This document shows, one piece after another, positions 1 through 9,055 of a stretch of DNA of 64,000 nucleotides. The stretch spans positions 25,175 to 89,174 of the forward strand of contig DUUT01000013.1 of assembly GCA_012841405.1 (NCBI GenBank). The letters are read 5' to 3'. The translations under genes were made by a program, and so were the position numbers. The first letter of the stretch is position 1; the number at the start of each line of letters is the position of its first letter. This DNA is from Chloroflexota bacterium. GTDB taxonomy: Bacteria > Chloroflexota > Anaerolineae > UBA1429. The notes beneath the pieces are model-generated. The model searched no databases. It had not been told where the DNA came from and worked only from the letters and a program-made list of their open reading frames with translations.

Positions 1-1
1 A

Positions 2-268
2 ACGGGTGCCGCAGGCGCGCTGCTGGGCTTCGTCACCCTCTTCCTGGGCGTGGGCGGCTGGCCCGTGTCGCGGTTGTGGCTCTACCAGCTGGGCAGCGCT
101 CTCCTCCTCCTGGTGGGCCTCCAGCTCACCACCTCGTGGCTACTGATGCGCGTATTGGAGGAGCTCAGCCATCGAGAGGAGATGGCAATTCGCGACCGCG
201 CAGGGCAACAAGCTCAAGAGGCGCCACTTCGCCCGAATGTCGTCCGTGGCGCCCGCCATGGGGGTTGA
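2..268 (+). CDS. C-terminal fragment of a membrane-anchored GT2-like glycosyltransferase (5' truncated)
   Basis: The reading frame is open from the window edge to a TGA at 266-268, so only the last 88 residues are visible. They hold two hydrophobic stretches (AGALLGFVTLFLGVGG and LYQLGSALLLLVGLQLTTSWLL) followed by a charged tail, RVLEELSHREE. A paired C-terminal membrane hairpin with a charged end is typical of polyprenyl-phosphate-sugar synthases of the GT2 (DPM1-like) family. The catalytic domain lies outside the window, so the family call is an inference. The next gene starts 8 nt downstream, which suggests cotranscription with the polysaccharide locus. Confidence 0.5.
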   Translation, partial: TGAAGALLGFVTLFLGVGGWPVSRLWLYQLGSALLLLVGLQLTTSWLLMRVLEELSHREEMAIRDRAGQQAQEAPLRPNVVRGARHGG

Positions 269-276
269 GAGCGACG

Positions 277-1833
277 ATGAACGCTCAGCGATCCGTACAG
301 CCGATGACCGCCAGCAATGAGCCAGGCCACGCACTGGACGTGCTCCTGGTGAACCCGCCTGCGCCCGACGGCGGCATTTGGATCCGCTCGCAGCACCGCG
401 TGGGCCGGCGCTCGCGTGAGGGCATGCTCTGGGCCCAGGTAGAGCTCGCGCAGCTGGCGGCGCTTTTACACCCCTACTACTCGGTCGAGATCATTGACGC
501 CATCGCCGACCACGTCGACTGGCCCACCTTTGCCGCCACGCTCCGCCGCCTGCGCCCGCGATACTATGTCACGCAGGCCACAGCGCCCACACTGACGAAT
601 GACATGTATGGCGTGTTCCTCGCCCGGTCGCTCGGAGCGCGCACCATCGCCTTTGGCACCCACGTGACGCCCATGGCCCAGGAGACGATGGAGGCCTTTC
701 CCGCCCTCGACTTTGTTCTGCAAGGGGAGCCCGAGCTGACACTCCGTGAGCTGGTCGACGTGCTGGAGGAGCGTGAAACACCGCGTTGGGTGCAGACGCT
801 CCTGCGCACGACCGATCCCGAGTGGTCCGCGGCAGACGGCCCCGTGCCCTTGGCCCACGTCAAGGGCCTCGTCTGGCGCCGCGACGGTGAGATCACGACG
901 AACGCGCCGCGCCCGCTTATCGCCAACCTCGACGCCCTTCCTCTCCCCCTGCACCGCTTGCTTCCCCTCGAGCGCTACCGCATGCCCTTGCTGGGTGGCC
1001 CGTACTCCTTTGTCGTCACCAGCCGTGGCTGCCCGGCGGGGTGTCGCTTCTGTATCAAGCACGTCACCTACGGGCAGTGTGTTCGCGTGCGCTCGGCCGA
1101 CAATATCGTGCAAGAGCTCCGCGAGCTCGACCGGCTCGGCGTGCAGACCGTGCACATGTACGCGGACCTCTTTACGGTGAACCGCGAACAGGTGATGGCG
1201 CTGTGCCAGCGTATGCGCGAGGCGAACCTGCGCATGCGCTGGACATGTAACAGCCGTGTCGACTTTGTGGACCCCGAGTTGCTGGCGACCATGGCACAGG
1301 CGGGCTGCTGGCTCATCTCCTGGGGGATCGAGTCGGCCAACGAGGGGATCCTCCGTCGCATTCACAAGGGATACCGACCGGAGCAGGCCGAGCAGGCCCT
1401 CCGTTGGGCGCGTGAGGCGGGGATCAAGAACTGGGGCTACTTTATCATCGGCCTGCCCGGCGAGACGGAAGAGACCATCGACCAGACCATCGCGCTGGCC
1501 AAGCGCCTACCTCTCGACCTTGCCCTGTTCCACATCGCCGCGCCGCACCCCGGCACCCCGTTCTACCGCGAAGTGATCGAGCAGGGCTGGATTCGGCCGG
1601 GAGCCGCGTGGGAGGACGTGGACATGGACCGCTCCACCGTCCTGGCGTATCCGCACCTCTCGGCCGAGCAGTTGGAGAGCCATGCGCAACGTGCCTTCCG
1701 AGAATGGGCGTTGCGCCCGGGGCCGATCTGGACCTTTATCAAGAGCATCAACAGCCTGAGCGTCGTGCGCTCGGCACTCGATATCGGCTTGCAGCAACTC
1801 GCATGGATTACCACTCGCCACCCGGGCCAGTAG
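277..1833 (+). CDS. B12-binding domain radical SAM protein
   Basis: 518 residues from ATG 277; the ORF track extends further upstream only through the preceding gene. The N-terminal ~170 residues (LDVLLVNPPAP onward) resemble a cobalamin-binding fold that often precedes radical SAM domains. Residues C252, C256 and C259 in SRGCPAGCRFC form the CxxxCxxC cluster motif. Family-typical segments follow: WGIESANEGIL, GYFIIGLPGETEET and a PHPGTPFY segment near the C-terminus. Members methylate or rearrange unactivated carbons, often in lipid, hopanoid or natural-product pathways. The substrate cannot be read from the sequence. Being first in the polysaccharide gene series suggests work on a sugar or lipid carrier, which is an inference. 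ATG 304 is an alternative start. Confidence 0.85.
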   Translation: MNAQRSVQPMTASNEPGHALDVLLVNPPAPDGGIWIRSQHRVGRRSREGMLWAQVELAQLAALLHPYYSVEIIDAIADHVDWPTFAATLRRLRPRYYVTQATAPTLTNDMYGVFLARSLGARTIAFGTHVTPMAQETMEAFPALDFVLQGEPELTLRELVDVLEERETPRWVQTLLRTTDPEWSAADGPVPLAHVKGLVWRRDGEITTNAPRPLIANLDALPLPLHRLLPLERYRMPLLGGPYSFVVTSRGCPAGCRFCIKHVTYGQCVRVRSADNIVQELRELDRLGVQTVHMYADLFTVNREQVMALCQRMREANLRMRWTCNSRVDFVDPELLATMAQAGCWLISWGIESANEGILRRIHKGYRPEQAEQALRWAREAGIKNWGYFIIGLPGETEETIDQTIALAKRLPLDLALFHIAAPHPGTPFYREVIEQGWIRPGAAWEDVDMDRSTVLAYPHLSAEQLESHAQRAFREWALRPGPIWTFIKSINSLSVVRSALDIGLQQLAWITTRHPGQ

Positions 1834-1891
1834 CACTACGAGGCGTCGCGCGCTAGATACCTGTTGCGAACGGTGTTCGCCTGGAGGAGAG

Positions 1892-3379
1892 ATGGATCGT
1901 ATTGCTGGTCGTAGACCCTCGATGCCCGCGGCCCGGGCGTCGCAGTCGTTGAGCCCCTCTCAGGAGGGCATCTCGCTGACATTGGTGCTCCTCGGCGCAG
2001 ATACCCTGGCGATAACGGTGGGGTTCATCCTGGCATACGTGGTGCGCTTTTCGACCGGCTGGGAGATCTTTTACGAGGACGCCGCCATGGCCGTCGACAT
2101 CTATCGCAACCTGGCCCTGTGGATGTTGCCATGCTGGTTGGCCATCTTTGCCCTCTTTCGCCTCTACGATCGCCAGAGCACCCTTCGGGGCACACAGGAG
2201 TATGCGGGCGTGGTCAATGCCTCGACGATGGGCATGATGGTCGTCGTGTTCACCAGCTTTGTCGAGCCGGGCCTCGTCGTAGCCCGAGGATGGCTGCTGC
2301 TCTCTTGGTTCTTTGTCATCGTGCTCGATATTCTGGCGCGCTTTGGCGTGCGCCGCGTCATCGCGCTCTTGCGAGCGCGCGGCCACCTGATGCGCCCGAC
2401 GGTGATTGTGGGCGCGGGGCCCGAGGGACGCGCCATCGCCGAGCAGCTCGCCTGCGCCCCCAGCAGCGGCCTGGCCATCATCGGGTTCCTCGACGACGCC
2501 CTGCCCCCGCACGCTGAGGTGGTGGCAGGACTCCGCGTCCTTGGGCCCATCGATGCCTTGAGCACGCTGGTTTCCGACCAGGAGGTGAGCGAGGTCATCC
2601 TGGTGCCCGACGCCATCCCGCGAGACCGTCTGGTGGCGATCTTTCAGACGTATGGCACCTCGCCAAGCATCAGCATGCGCCTGGCGTCGGGTATCTATGA
2701 GATCATGACGACAGGGATGCGCGTTCGCGAGTTCGGCAACGTCCCGCTGTTGAGCCTCGATCGCGTACGCCTGACCGGCTTGAGCGCCTTCCTCAAAGGG
2801 GCGCTGGACTATGCCCTCGCCCTGACGGCGCTCACCATCCTGGCACCGCTGCTGCTACTCACGGCACTCCTGGTCAAGCTCGACTCCCCGGGGCCGGTGA
2901 TCTACCGACGGCGGGTGATCGGCCTGGGCGGCAAGGCCTTTGACGCCTACAAGTTCCGGACGATGGTGACCGACGCCGATGCCGTCCTCACCAACGATGC
3001 CGAGCTGCGACAGCGCTTTGATGAGCAGTTCAAGCTCAAGGATGACCCGCGCGTCACGCGCATCGGTCGCTTCTTGCGACGATCGAGCCTCGACGAGTTG
3101 CCACAGCTCGTGAACGTGCTTCGCGGCGAGATGGGCATCGTCGGCCCCCGAATGATCACCCAGGAAGAGCTCGCGCGCTACGGCAAGTGGGGCATGAACC
3201 TTCTCACCGTCAAGCCGGGCATTACCGGCCTGTGGCAGGTCAGCGGGCGATGCGATCTATCGTATGATGAAAGGGTAAGCCTTGATATGTACTATATCCG
3301 CAACTACTCCATCTGGCTCGACCTCCAGCTCTTGTTCCGCACCATTCCAGCGGTGATACGCGGCCATGGCGCTTACTAG
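1892..3379 (+). CDS. Polyprenyl-phosphate sugar-1-phosphate transferase (priming enzyme for exopolysaccharide)
   Basis: 495 residues; GGAGGAGAG lies immediately upstream of the ATG. The N-terminal part has about five membrane segments (SLTLVLLGADTLAITVGFILAYVVRF is the first) followed by a Rossmann-like domain with VIVGAGPEGRAIAEQL. The C-terminal catalytic domain starts near residue 302 and carries the diagnostic KFRTM, SLDELPQLVNVLRGEMGIVGPR and PGITGLWQVSGR motifs, with the conserved Asp-Glu pair around residues 401-402. This is the WbaP/CpsE layout: it transfers a sugar-1-phosphate from a nucleotide sugar onto undecaprenyl phosphate at the inner face of the membrane, starting repeat-unit synthesis. 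It sits directly upstream of the chain-length/tyrosine-kinase gene, as in many EPS operons. Which sugar it uses is not evident. Confidence 0.93.
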   Translation: MDRIAGRRPSMPAARASQSLSPSQEGISLTLVLLGADTLAITVGFILAYVVRFSTGWEIFYEDAAMAVDIYRNLALWMLPCWLAIFALFRLYDRQSTLRGTQEYAGVVNASTMGMMVVVFTSFVEPGLVVARGWLLLSWFFVIVLDILARFGVRRVIALLRARGHLMRPTVIVGAGPEGRAIAEQLACAPSSGLAIIGFLDDALPPHAEVVAGLRVLGPIDALSTLVSDQEVSEVILVPDAIPRDRLVAIFQTYGTSPSISMRLASGIYEIMTTGMRVREFGNVPLLSLDRVRLTGLSAFLKGALDYALALTALTILAPLLLLTALLVKLDSPGPVIYRRRVIGLGGKAFDAYKFRTMVTDADAVLTNDAELRQRFDEQFKLKDDPRVTRIGRFLRRSSLDELPQLVNVLRGEMGIVGPRMITQEELARYGKWGMNLLTVKPGITGLWQVSGRCDLSYDERVSLDMYYIRNYSIWLDLQLLFRTIPAVIRGHGAY

Positions 3380-3404
3380 AGTGCGCAGGCAATGGGAGCG
3401 GACC

Positions 3405-4982
3405 ATGCCCACGAGGCGCCCCGCGGAGCAGGTGGCGACGCCGGAGGCCAATCCCATCGGCCAGTACCTCGGCGTCGCCAAAAAGTGGTGGTGGCTGCTG
3501 GTCTTGGGCGTCATCGTGCCGAGCCTGCTGAGCTACCGACTGGCCTCACAACAGCCCACGCTCTACCAGGCACAAGCCACGCTGATGGTCGGCGGCAGCA
3601 TCTGGACGGCGAACCCGAACCCCAATGCGGTGGCCATCAGTACCATGCTGGCCCAGTCCTACGCCCAGCTGGTCAAGCGGCAACCCGTCACCCGCGCCGT
3701 CATCGACAAGCTCGGCCTGTCGACAACGCCAGAGGCTCTAGCAGAGCAGATCACCGCACGGGTTCAGCCGCAGTCGCAGCTGCTCGAGATCGAGGTCACC
3801 GATCTCCACCCCGAGTGGGCGTCGGCCATCGCCAACGCCTTGGCGAATGAGCTCATCATCCAGAGTCCTGGCGCCCGGCAGGATGCGGAGGAGCGCAGCT
3901 TTAACGAGAAGCAGCTCATCGACCTGCGGGCGCGTATCGAGACGGTAACCCGAGATCTCGAGGCCGAGCGTGCCCGTCTGGCCGAGCTGACGTCGGCCGC
4001 CGAGATCGCAGAGGGTGAGGAGCGGATCGCCGCCCTCGAGCGCGTGTGGATCCTGTACCAGTCGGCCTACTCCACCCTCTACCAGTCCATCGTGAGCGAG
4101 CAGAGCCCCAACACCCTGACCATCGTCGAGGAGGCACCGTTGGGCACTCCGGTGCCCAGCCGCTTGCCCCTGGTGGTTGGCGTGGCCGGGCTCGCGGGCC
4201 TGGGCCTCGCCTTTGGCGGCGTCCTACTGATCGAGCTGACGGACGACCGGCTCAAGTGGGAGGGACCGGGGCACTCGCGCGCCCTTGGGGTGCCGGTGCT
4301 GGGTGCCGTCAGCCGGATGCGGCCATCCGACGGGCCCCTCATTCTCCAATCGCGCCCCGGCTCCCGAGAGGCCGAATGCTTTCGGGGGTTGCGCACGTCG
4401 ATCCTACTCTCCGGCGGTCGCAACGCTCCCCAGGTGCTCCTGTGCACCAGCGCCGCCCCACAGGAGGGCAAGAGCCTCGTGGTGGCCAACTTGGGCGTGG
4501 CCATGGCCGCATTGGGGCGGCGGACCCTGATTATCGATGGCGACCTGCGCAAGCGGCAGCTGCACCGCATGTTCAACCTGGCGAACGGCCAAGGGTTGTC
4601 CGAGCTCTTGTGCAGCGGCGAGAGCGCCAAGGGCTACATCCAGCCCACATCCATACCGAACCTCAGCGTGCTACGTGCCGGTGGACCGGCCAGCGACCCC
4701 ACGTCTCTGCTCGCGTCGACGCACTTTCGCGTCGTGCTTGAAGACCTCCGGCGTGATTATGACGTGCTCCTGCTCGACAGCCCGGCCGCGCTCGTCGTGC
4801 CCGATGCCGCCATTCTCGCATCCCATGCGGATGGCGTTCTGCTCCTCGTGGATGCACAGACCACCAGCCGACGGGCGGCACTGCGCGTGCGCCGGACGAT
4901 GGAGGAGCAGGCCGGAGCGCATATTCTGGGAACGGTCTTTAACCGTGTGCGGCTCAAGCGGCACCAGTACTACTACCACTGA
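3405..4982 (+). CDS. Wzz/Wzc-type chain-length determinant fused to a BY-type tyrosine kinase
   Basis: 525 residues from ATG 3405, chosen because GGGAGCGG precedes it; ATG 3366 would overlap the previous gene. The N-terminus has a membrane segment (WWWLLVLGVIVPSLLSY), a periplasmic Wzz-like region with coiled-coil character (residues ~40-240) and a second membrane segment (LPLVVGVAGLAGLGLAFGGVLLI). The cytoplasmic domain carries Walker A (APQEGKS, near residue 355), Walker A' (LIIDGDLRK, D378 and D380) and Walker B (LLLDSP, D458). The tail ends RLKRHQYYYH, giving three adjacent tyrosines suited to autophosphorylation. Such proteins control polymer length and export. Its place after the priming transferase fits that role. 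Confidence 0.92.
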   Translation: MPTRRPAEQVATPEANPIGQYLGVAKKWWWLLVLGVIVPSLLSYRLASQQPTLYQAQATLMVGGSIWTANPNPNAVAISTMLAQSYAQLVKRQPVTRAVIDKLGLSTTPEALAEQITARVQPQSQLLEIEVTDLHPEWASAIANALANELIIQSPGARQDAEERSFNEKQLIDLRARIETVTRDLEAERARLAELTSAAEIAEGEERIAALERVWILYQSAYSTLYQSIVSEQSPNTLTIVEEAPLGTPVPSRLPLVVGVAGLAGLGLAFGGVLLIELTDDRLKWEGPGHSRALGVPVLGAVSRMRPSDGPLILQSRPGSREAECFRGLRTSILLSGGRNAPQVLLCTSAAPQEGKSLVVANLGVAMAALGRRTLIIDGDLRKRQLHRMFNLANGQGLSELLCSGESAKGYIQPTSIPNLSVLRAGGPASDPTSLLASTHFRVVLEDLRRDYDVLLLDSPAALVVPDAAILASHADGVLLLVDAQTTSRRAALRVRRTMEEQAGAHILGTVFNRVRLKRHQYYYH

Positions 4983-5028
4983 CACGTTCCCGGCTGCGGA
5001 AAAACCCTCTGAGGAGGCTGGATTGAGG

Positions 5029-6825
5029 ATGTCCGAGTTGATCGCACCGTACGGACAGATGCTGGTGGATCTCATGGTGCCGCACGAAGAGCGCAGCACC
5101 CTCCACAGCTATGCCTCCCAGTTGCCTTCCATCCAAGTCTCGACACGCACCGAGTGTGACCTGGAGTTGCTCGCGACGGGGGCGTTTTCGCCACTGGACG
5201 GGTTCATGGGGAGCGCCGACTATGCGTGTGTTCTGGAAACGATGCGCCTCACCAACGGCTTTCTATTTCCCATCCCCATCACGCTGCCCGTCCCCTCGCT
5301 CCACGGCATCACCCTCGATGCGGATGTGGCTCTGCGCGATGCGAGGAACGACATCCTCGCCGTTCTCACCGTCCAAGAGGTCTATTGCTGGAGCCTCGAT
5401 GAGGAGGCGTGCGCCGTATACGGGACGTTGGACACCCGCCACCCGCTGGTGGCCGAGATGCACGGCTGGGGGCGGTACAACATCGCCGGACGCCTGCGTG
5501 TGCTGCGGCTCCCGCGACACTATGACTTTATCGAGCTCCGGCTGACCCCCACGCAGACACGCCAGCGTTTGGCGCGCCTCGGTCGATCCAACGTGGTGGC
5601 CTTTCAGACGCGGAACCCGATGCACCGCGTCCATGAAGAGCTGACCAAACGCGCCTGCGAGGCCGTCGACGGCTCCCTCCTACTGCATCCCGCCGTCGGC
5701 ATGACGAAACCTGGAGACGTGGACCACTTTACCCGCGTGCGCAGCTACCGCGCCTTGGTGCGCCACTACTATGACCGGCGACGCGTCCTGCTGGCGTTGC
5801 TGCCCCTGGCAATGCGCATGGCTGGCCCGCGCGAGGCGTTGTGGCACGCCCTGATCCGCCGCAGCTATGGCGCCAATCACCTCATCATGGGGCGCGATCA
5901 CGCCGGCCCGGGCCTCGATTCGCAGGGCGTCCCCTTCTATGGCCCCTACGATGCCCAGGAGCTCGTTTGTCGCCACGCGGAAGAGCTGGGTGTCGCCGTG
6001 ATCCCGTTTGGCTCCCTCGTCTACCTACCCGATGAGGATCGCTATGAAGAGGCCGACAAGGTGCCCGACGGCACGCGCACGGCCGAGATCTCGGGCACCC
6101 AGGTGCGCGAGCAGTATCTCGATACGGGGCGCCTGCTGCCTGAATGGTTCACACGCCCCGAGGTCGCTGATATCCTCGCGGAAGCATACCCGCCACGCCA
6201 CCGTCAGGGCGTGTGCATCTGGTTCACCGGCCTCAGCGGCTCGGGCAAGTCCACCACCGCCGCCGTACTGACGGTACGCTTGCAGGAGCGCGGTCGGCAG
6301 GTAACGGTCCTCGACGGTGATGTGGTGCGCACGCACCTGTCACGCGGCCTCGGCTTTAGCCGCGAGGATCGCGACATCAACATCCGTCGCATCGGGTATG
6401 TGGCATCCGAGATCGTACGCCACGGCGGTGTCGCCGTGTGCGCCGCCATCAGCCCGTACCGGTCTACCCGCAACGATGTGCGCAACATGGTCGGCCCGGA
6501 GCATTTCGTGGAGGTCTATGCCGACACTCCCCTCGAGGTGTGTGAACGCCGCGATGCCAAGGGCTTGTACGCTCGCGCCCGTCGGGGCGAAATTCGGGGA
6601 TTCACCGGGATCGACGATCCGTACGAGCCTCCCACCGAGCCCGATATCGTCCTGAATACCGTCGCACACAGCCCCTATGAGAACGCCGCGCGCATCATCG
6701 ACCTCTTGGCGCAACGTGGCTTTGTCGAGGGTGAGGCCATCGCCGTTCCCCTCCCCGATATGGTTGCCTCACACATGACGGATGAAGGAGAGAGTCGTGC
6801 GGACTCGGATGCGATCGGCATTTGA
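5029..6825 (+). CDS. Bifunctional sulfate adenylyltransferase / adenylylsulfate kinase (PAPS synthesis)
   Basis: 598 residues. The ORF-track start at 4537 is an out-of-frame read-through of the kinase gene; GAGGAGG at 5011-5017 supports ATG 5029 (TTG 5023 is also possible). Residues ~1-390 form ATP sulfurylase, with QTRNPMHR (Q193-R200) and the GRDHAGPG segment. Residues ~393-580 form APS kinase, with the P-loop GLSGSGKST (G401-T409) and LDGDVVR. Together these convert sulfate and ATP to PAPS. The gene order (kinase, PAPS synthase, ABC exporter, sulfotransferase) indicates that PAPS is made for sulfating the exported polymer rather than for cysteine synthesis; that is an inference from context. 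No sulfite-forming reductase is in the window. Confidence 0.93.
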   Translation: MSELIAPYGQMLVDLMVPHEERSTLHSYASQLPSIQVSTRTECDLELLATGAFSPLDGFMGSADYACVLETMRLTNGFLFPIPITLPVPSLHGITLDADVALRDARNDILAVLTVQEVYCWSLDEEACAVYGTLDTRHPLVAEMHGWGRYNIAGRLRVLRLPRHYDFIELRLTPTQTRQRLARLGRSNVVAFQTRNPMHRVHEELTKRACEAVDGSLLLHPAVGMTKPGDVDHFTRVRSYRALVRHYYDRRRVLLALLPLAMRMAGPREALWHALIRRSYGANHLIMGRDHAGPGLDSQGVPFYGPYDAQELVCRHAEELGVAVIPFGSLVYLPDEDRYEEADKVPDGTRTAEISGTQVREQYLDTGRLLPEWFTRPEVADILAEAYPPRHRQGVCIWFTGLSGSGKSTTAAVLTVRLQERGRQVTVLDGDVVRTHLSRGLGFSREDRDINIRRIGYVASEIVRHGGVAVCAAISPYRSTRNDVRNMVGPEHFVEVYADTPLEVCERRDAKGLYARARRGEIRGFTGIDDPYEPPTEPDIVLNTVAHSPYENAARIIDLLAQRGFVEGEAIAVPLPDMVASHMTDEGESRADSDAIGI

Positions 6826-7693
6826 GGGTTTGCCCACCACGAGGGTGTTTGACGTCCCCATGCGGCGGCAGCACATCATCAAGCCAAGCCGTGGTCTGCC
6901 ATCTCTGGATCTCGGCACCTTGTGGGAGTACCGCGAACTGCTCTATTTCCTCGTGTGGCGTGACGTCAAGGTGCGCTACAAGCAAACGGCACTCGGGATC
7001 ATGTGGATCGTGCTCCAACCCGTCGTCAGCATGATGATCTTTACCGTGCTGTTCGGCATCCTCCTGCAGGTACCCTCTGAGGAGGCTCCCTATCCTGTGT
7101 TCGTGCTATCCGCCCTCATCCCCTGGAACTATTTCGCCTCGTCGCTGAACCGCAGCTCAACGAGCCTGGTTTACAGCTCGAATCTCGTCACCAAGGTGTA
7201 CTTTCCGCGCATGCTGATCCCGCTGTCGGGTGTGCTCTCGGGACTGATCGACCTGGTGATCGCCTCCGTGTTGCTGCTCATCCTGATGGTAGCCTATCGC
7301 ATCTCGCCCACACCCGCGGCCATCTTTCTGCCCGGGCTCGTCCTGCTAGCCTCGGCGACGGCGCTGGGGTTTGGGCTGTGGCTCTCGGCACTGAACGTCC
7401 GCTACCGCGACATCAACTACATCGTTCCCTTCCTGCTACAGATCTGGATGTACGCAACACCCGTCGTGTACGGCAGCACCCTGGTAGGGGACCGCTTTCA
7501 CTTGCTGTTGGGCCTGAACCCGATGACGGGCGTCGTGGAGGGATTCCGGAAGGCGCTGCTGGGCAACGTGATGGCGAGCACGCATCTGAGCCTCCCGCTC
7601 GTCGCCGTGTCCGCCTCCATCACGGCGGTCGTGCTCATCAGCGGGGCGTACTTTTTCCGCTACACCGAGCGTAGCTTTGCAGACATTATCTAG
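6797..7693 (+). CDS. wzm: Polysaccharide ABC exporter permease (Wzm-like, ABC-2 family)
   Basis: About 298 residues. AAGGAG six bases before GTG 6797 favours this start over the ORF-track ATG 6782; both overlap the PAPS synthase gene, so translation is probably coupled. The N-terminus has the LWEYRELLYFLVWRDVKVRYKQT signature of O-antigen and teichoic-acid exporters. About six membrane spans follow, with ALNVRYRDINYIVPFLLQIWMYATPVVY near the C-terminal half and a family-typical NPMTGVVEGFR loop. With the ATPase immediately downstream it would form the inner-membrane exporter for a lipid-linked glycan. Confidence 0.92.
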   Translation: MRTRMRSAFEGLPTTRVFDVPMRRQHIIKPSRGLPSLDLGTLWEYRELLYFLVWRDVKVRYKQTALGIMWIVLQPVVSMMIFTVLFGILLQVPSEEAPYPVFVLSALIPWNYFASSLNRSSTSLVYSSNLVTKVYFPRMLIPLSGVLSGLIDLVIASVLLLILMVAYRISPTPAAIFLPGLVLLASATALGFGLWLSALNVRYRDINYIVPFLLQIWMYATPVVYGSTLVGDRFHLLLGLNPMTGVVEGFRKALLGNVMASTHLSLPLVAVSASITAVVLISGAYFFRYTERSFADII

Positions 7694-7709
7694 GGATGGG
7701 TGAAATCAC

Positions 7710-9038
7710 GTGAGTCGCGTGGCTGTATCCGTTGAGGGTCTCGGCAAGCGGTATCACATCGGGCATACGCGGGAGCGCAAGGACACCCTACGCGAAGCGC
7801 TCACGGCGGCGTTGCGCGCACCCCATGCGTGGCTGCGAACCCGGCGGCGAGGCCGAGAGGCCCGGGACGAGACCCTGTGGGCCCTGCGCAACCTGACGTT
7901 CCAGGTAGAACAGGGTGAGGTTATCGGCATCATCGGCAGCAACGGATCGGGCAAGAGCACGCTCCTCAAGATACTTTCGCGGATCACCGAGCCCACAGAG
8001 GGGCGCGCCATCATTGAGGGGCGCGTGGGGTCGCTCCTAGAGGTGGGTACCGGCTTTCACCCGGAGCTTACCGGCAGGGAGAACATCTATCTCAACGGCG
8101 CCATCCTCGGCATGCGCCGCCACGAGATCGACCTGCGCTTTGACGAGATTGTCGCCTTTGCCGAGATCGAACGCTTCCTCGACATGCCCGTCAAGCGCTA
8201 CTCCAGCGGCATGTACGTCCGCCTGGCGTTCGCCGTGGCGGCACACCTCGAGCCCGAGATCCTGCTGGTCGACGAGGTGCTCGCCGTGGGTGATGCCGCC
8301 TTTCAGAAAAAGTGCCTCGGCAAGATGGGCAGCGTGGCCCGGGAGGGGCGAACCGTTCTCTTTATCAGCCATGACATGGACGCCATCCTGAACCTCTGTC
8401 CCAAGGCGCTCTTCCTCTCCAACGGCACCTGTGCCTATATGGGGCCCGCAAGCGAGGCGATCCACCACTATCTGCAGTCGGTACGGCCGGCAGAGTCGGG
8501 GGTGGTCGATCTGCGAAATGCCCCCGGGCGCGATTCCGAGGAGTACCCGATTCTGACGTCCATCTCGACGCACCGTCCCGACGGGTCGGTGTCCTCCGAG
8601 TTTCGCACCGGCGATACGCTCATCCTGCGCGTGGGGTATGCCGTCAGGGAGCCCATCAAGGCCCCCTACTGCATGATCCACTTTTTGAACGACGTGGGGC
8701 ACCGCATCATGTCGGTGAGCAGCACCCATGATCACTGTGACCTCAGCCTGGAGCGCGAAGGGACGCTGGAGTGTCGCATCCGCGACATCCGCCTGCGTGA
8801 GGGAACCTACTCCATCGACCTGGCCATCGGCCGCTCTTCACCGGTGTCGGAATGCATGGATTATGTCGAAAGCGCCACGACGATCAACGTGCAGCTCGGC
8901 GACTACTTGGGGGGAGGCCGGCTCCTCGACCACCAGGGCGTCGTGGCGCAAAAGTCCGAGTGGTCATCGCTGAACAACGCGATGGCCGTCGTGGGTGACT
9001 CGATTGTTGGGCCCAGTCGATACGTGGGCCTACGCTAG
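7710..9038 (+). CDS. wzt: Polysaccharide ABC exporter ATP-binding protein with C-terminal carbohydrate-binding-like domain (Wzt-like)
   Basis: 442 residues, starting at GTG 7710, 16 nt after the permease. Nucleotide-binding motifs are complete: Walker A GSNGSGKST (G76-T84), signature YSSGMYVRLAFAVA, Walker B ILLVDEVLAVGD and H-loop ISHDMD. The ABC domain ends near residue 250. The extra ~190 residues (from LRNAPGRDSEEYPILTSIS) resemble the Wzt C-terminal beta-sandwich, which in characterised systems recognises the finished end of the polysaccharide. Those systems recognise methyl or phosphate caps; here a sulfotransferase is the next gene, so a sulfated end is an alternative ligand (inference). 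Confidence 0.92.
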   Translation: MSRVAVSVEGLGKRYHIGHTRERKDTLREALTAALRAPHAWLRTRRRGREARDETLWALRNLTFQVEQGEVIGIIGSNGSGKSTLLKILSRITEPTEGRAIIEGRVGSLLEVGTGFHPELTGRENIYLNGAILGMRRHEIDLRFDEIVAFAEIERFLDMPVKRYSSGMYVRLAFAVAAHLEPEILLVDEVLAVGDAAFQKKCLGKMGSVAREGRTVLFISHDMDAILNLCPKALFLSNGTCAYMGPASEAIHHYLQSVRPAESGVVDLRNAPGRDSEEYPILTSISTHRPDGSVSSEFRTGDTLILRVGYAVREPIKAPYCMIHFLNDVGHRIMSVSSTHDHCDLSLEREGTLECRIRDIRLREGTYSIDLAIGRSSPVSECMDYVESATTINVQLGDYLGGGRLLDHQGVVAQKSEWSSLNNAMAVVGDSIVGPSRYVGLR

Positions 9039-9055
9039 CCAAAGGAGTGGAACGC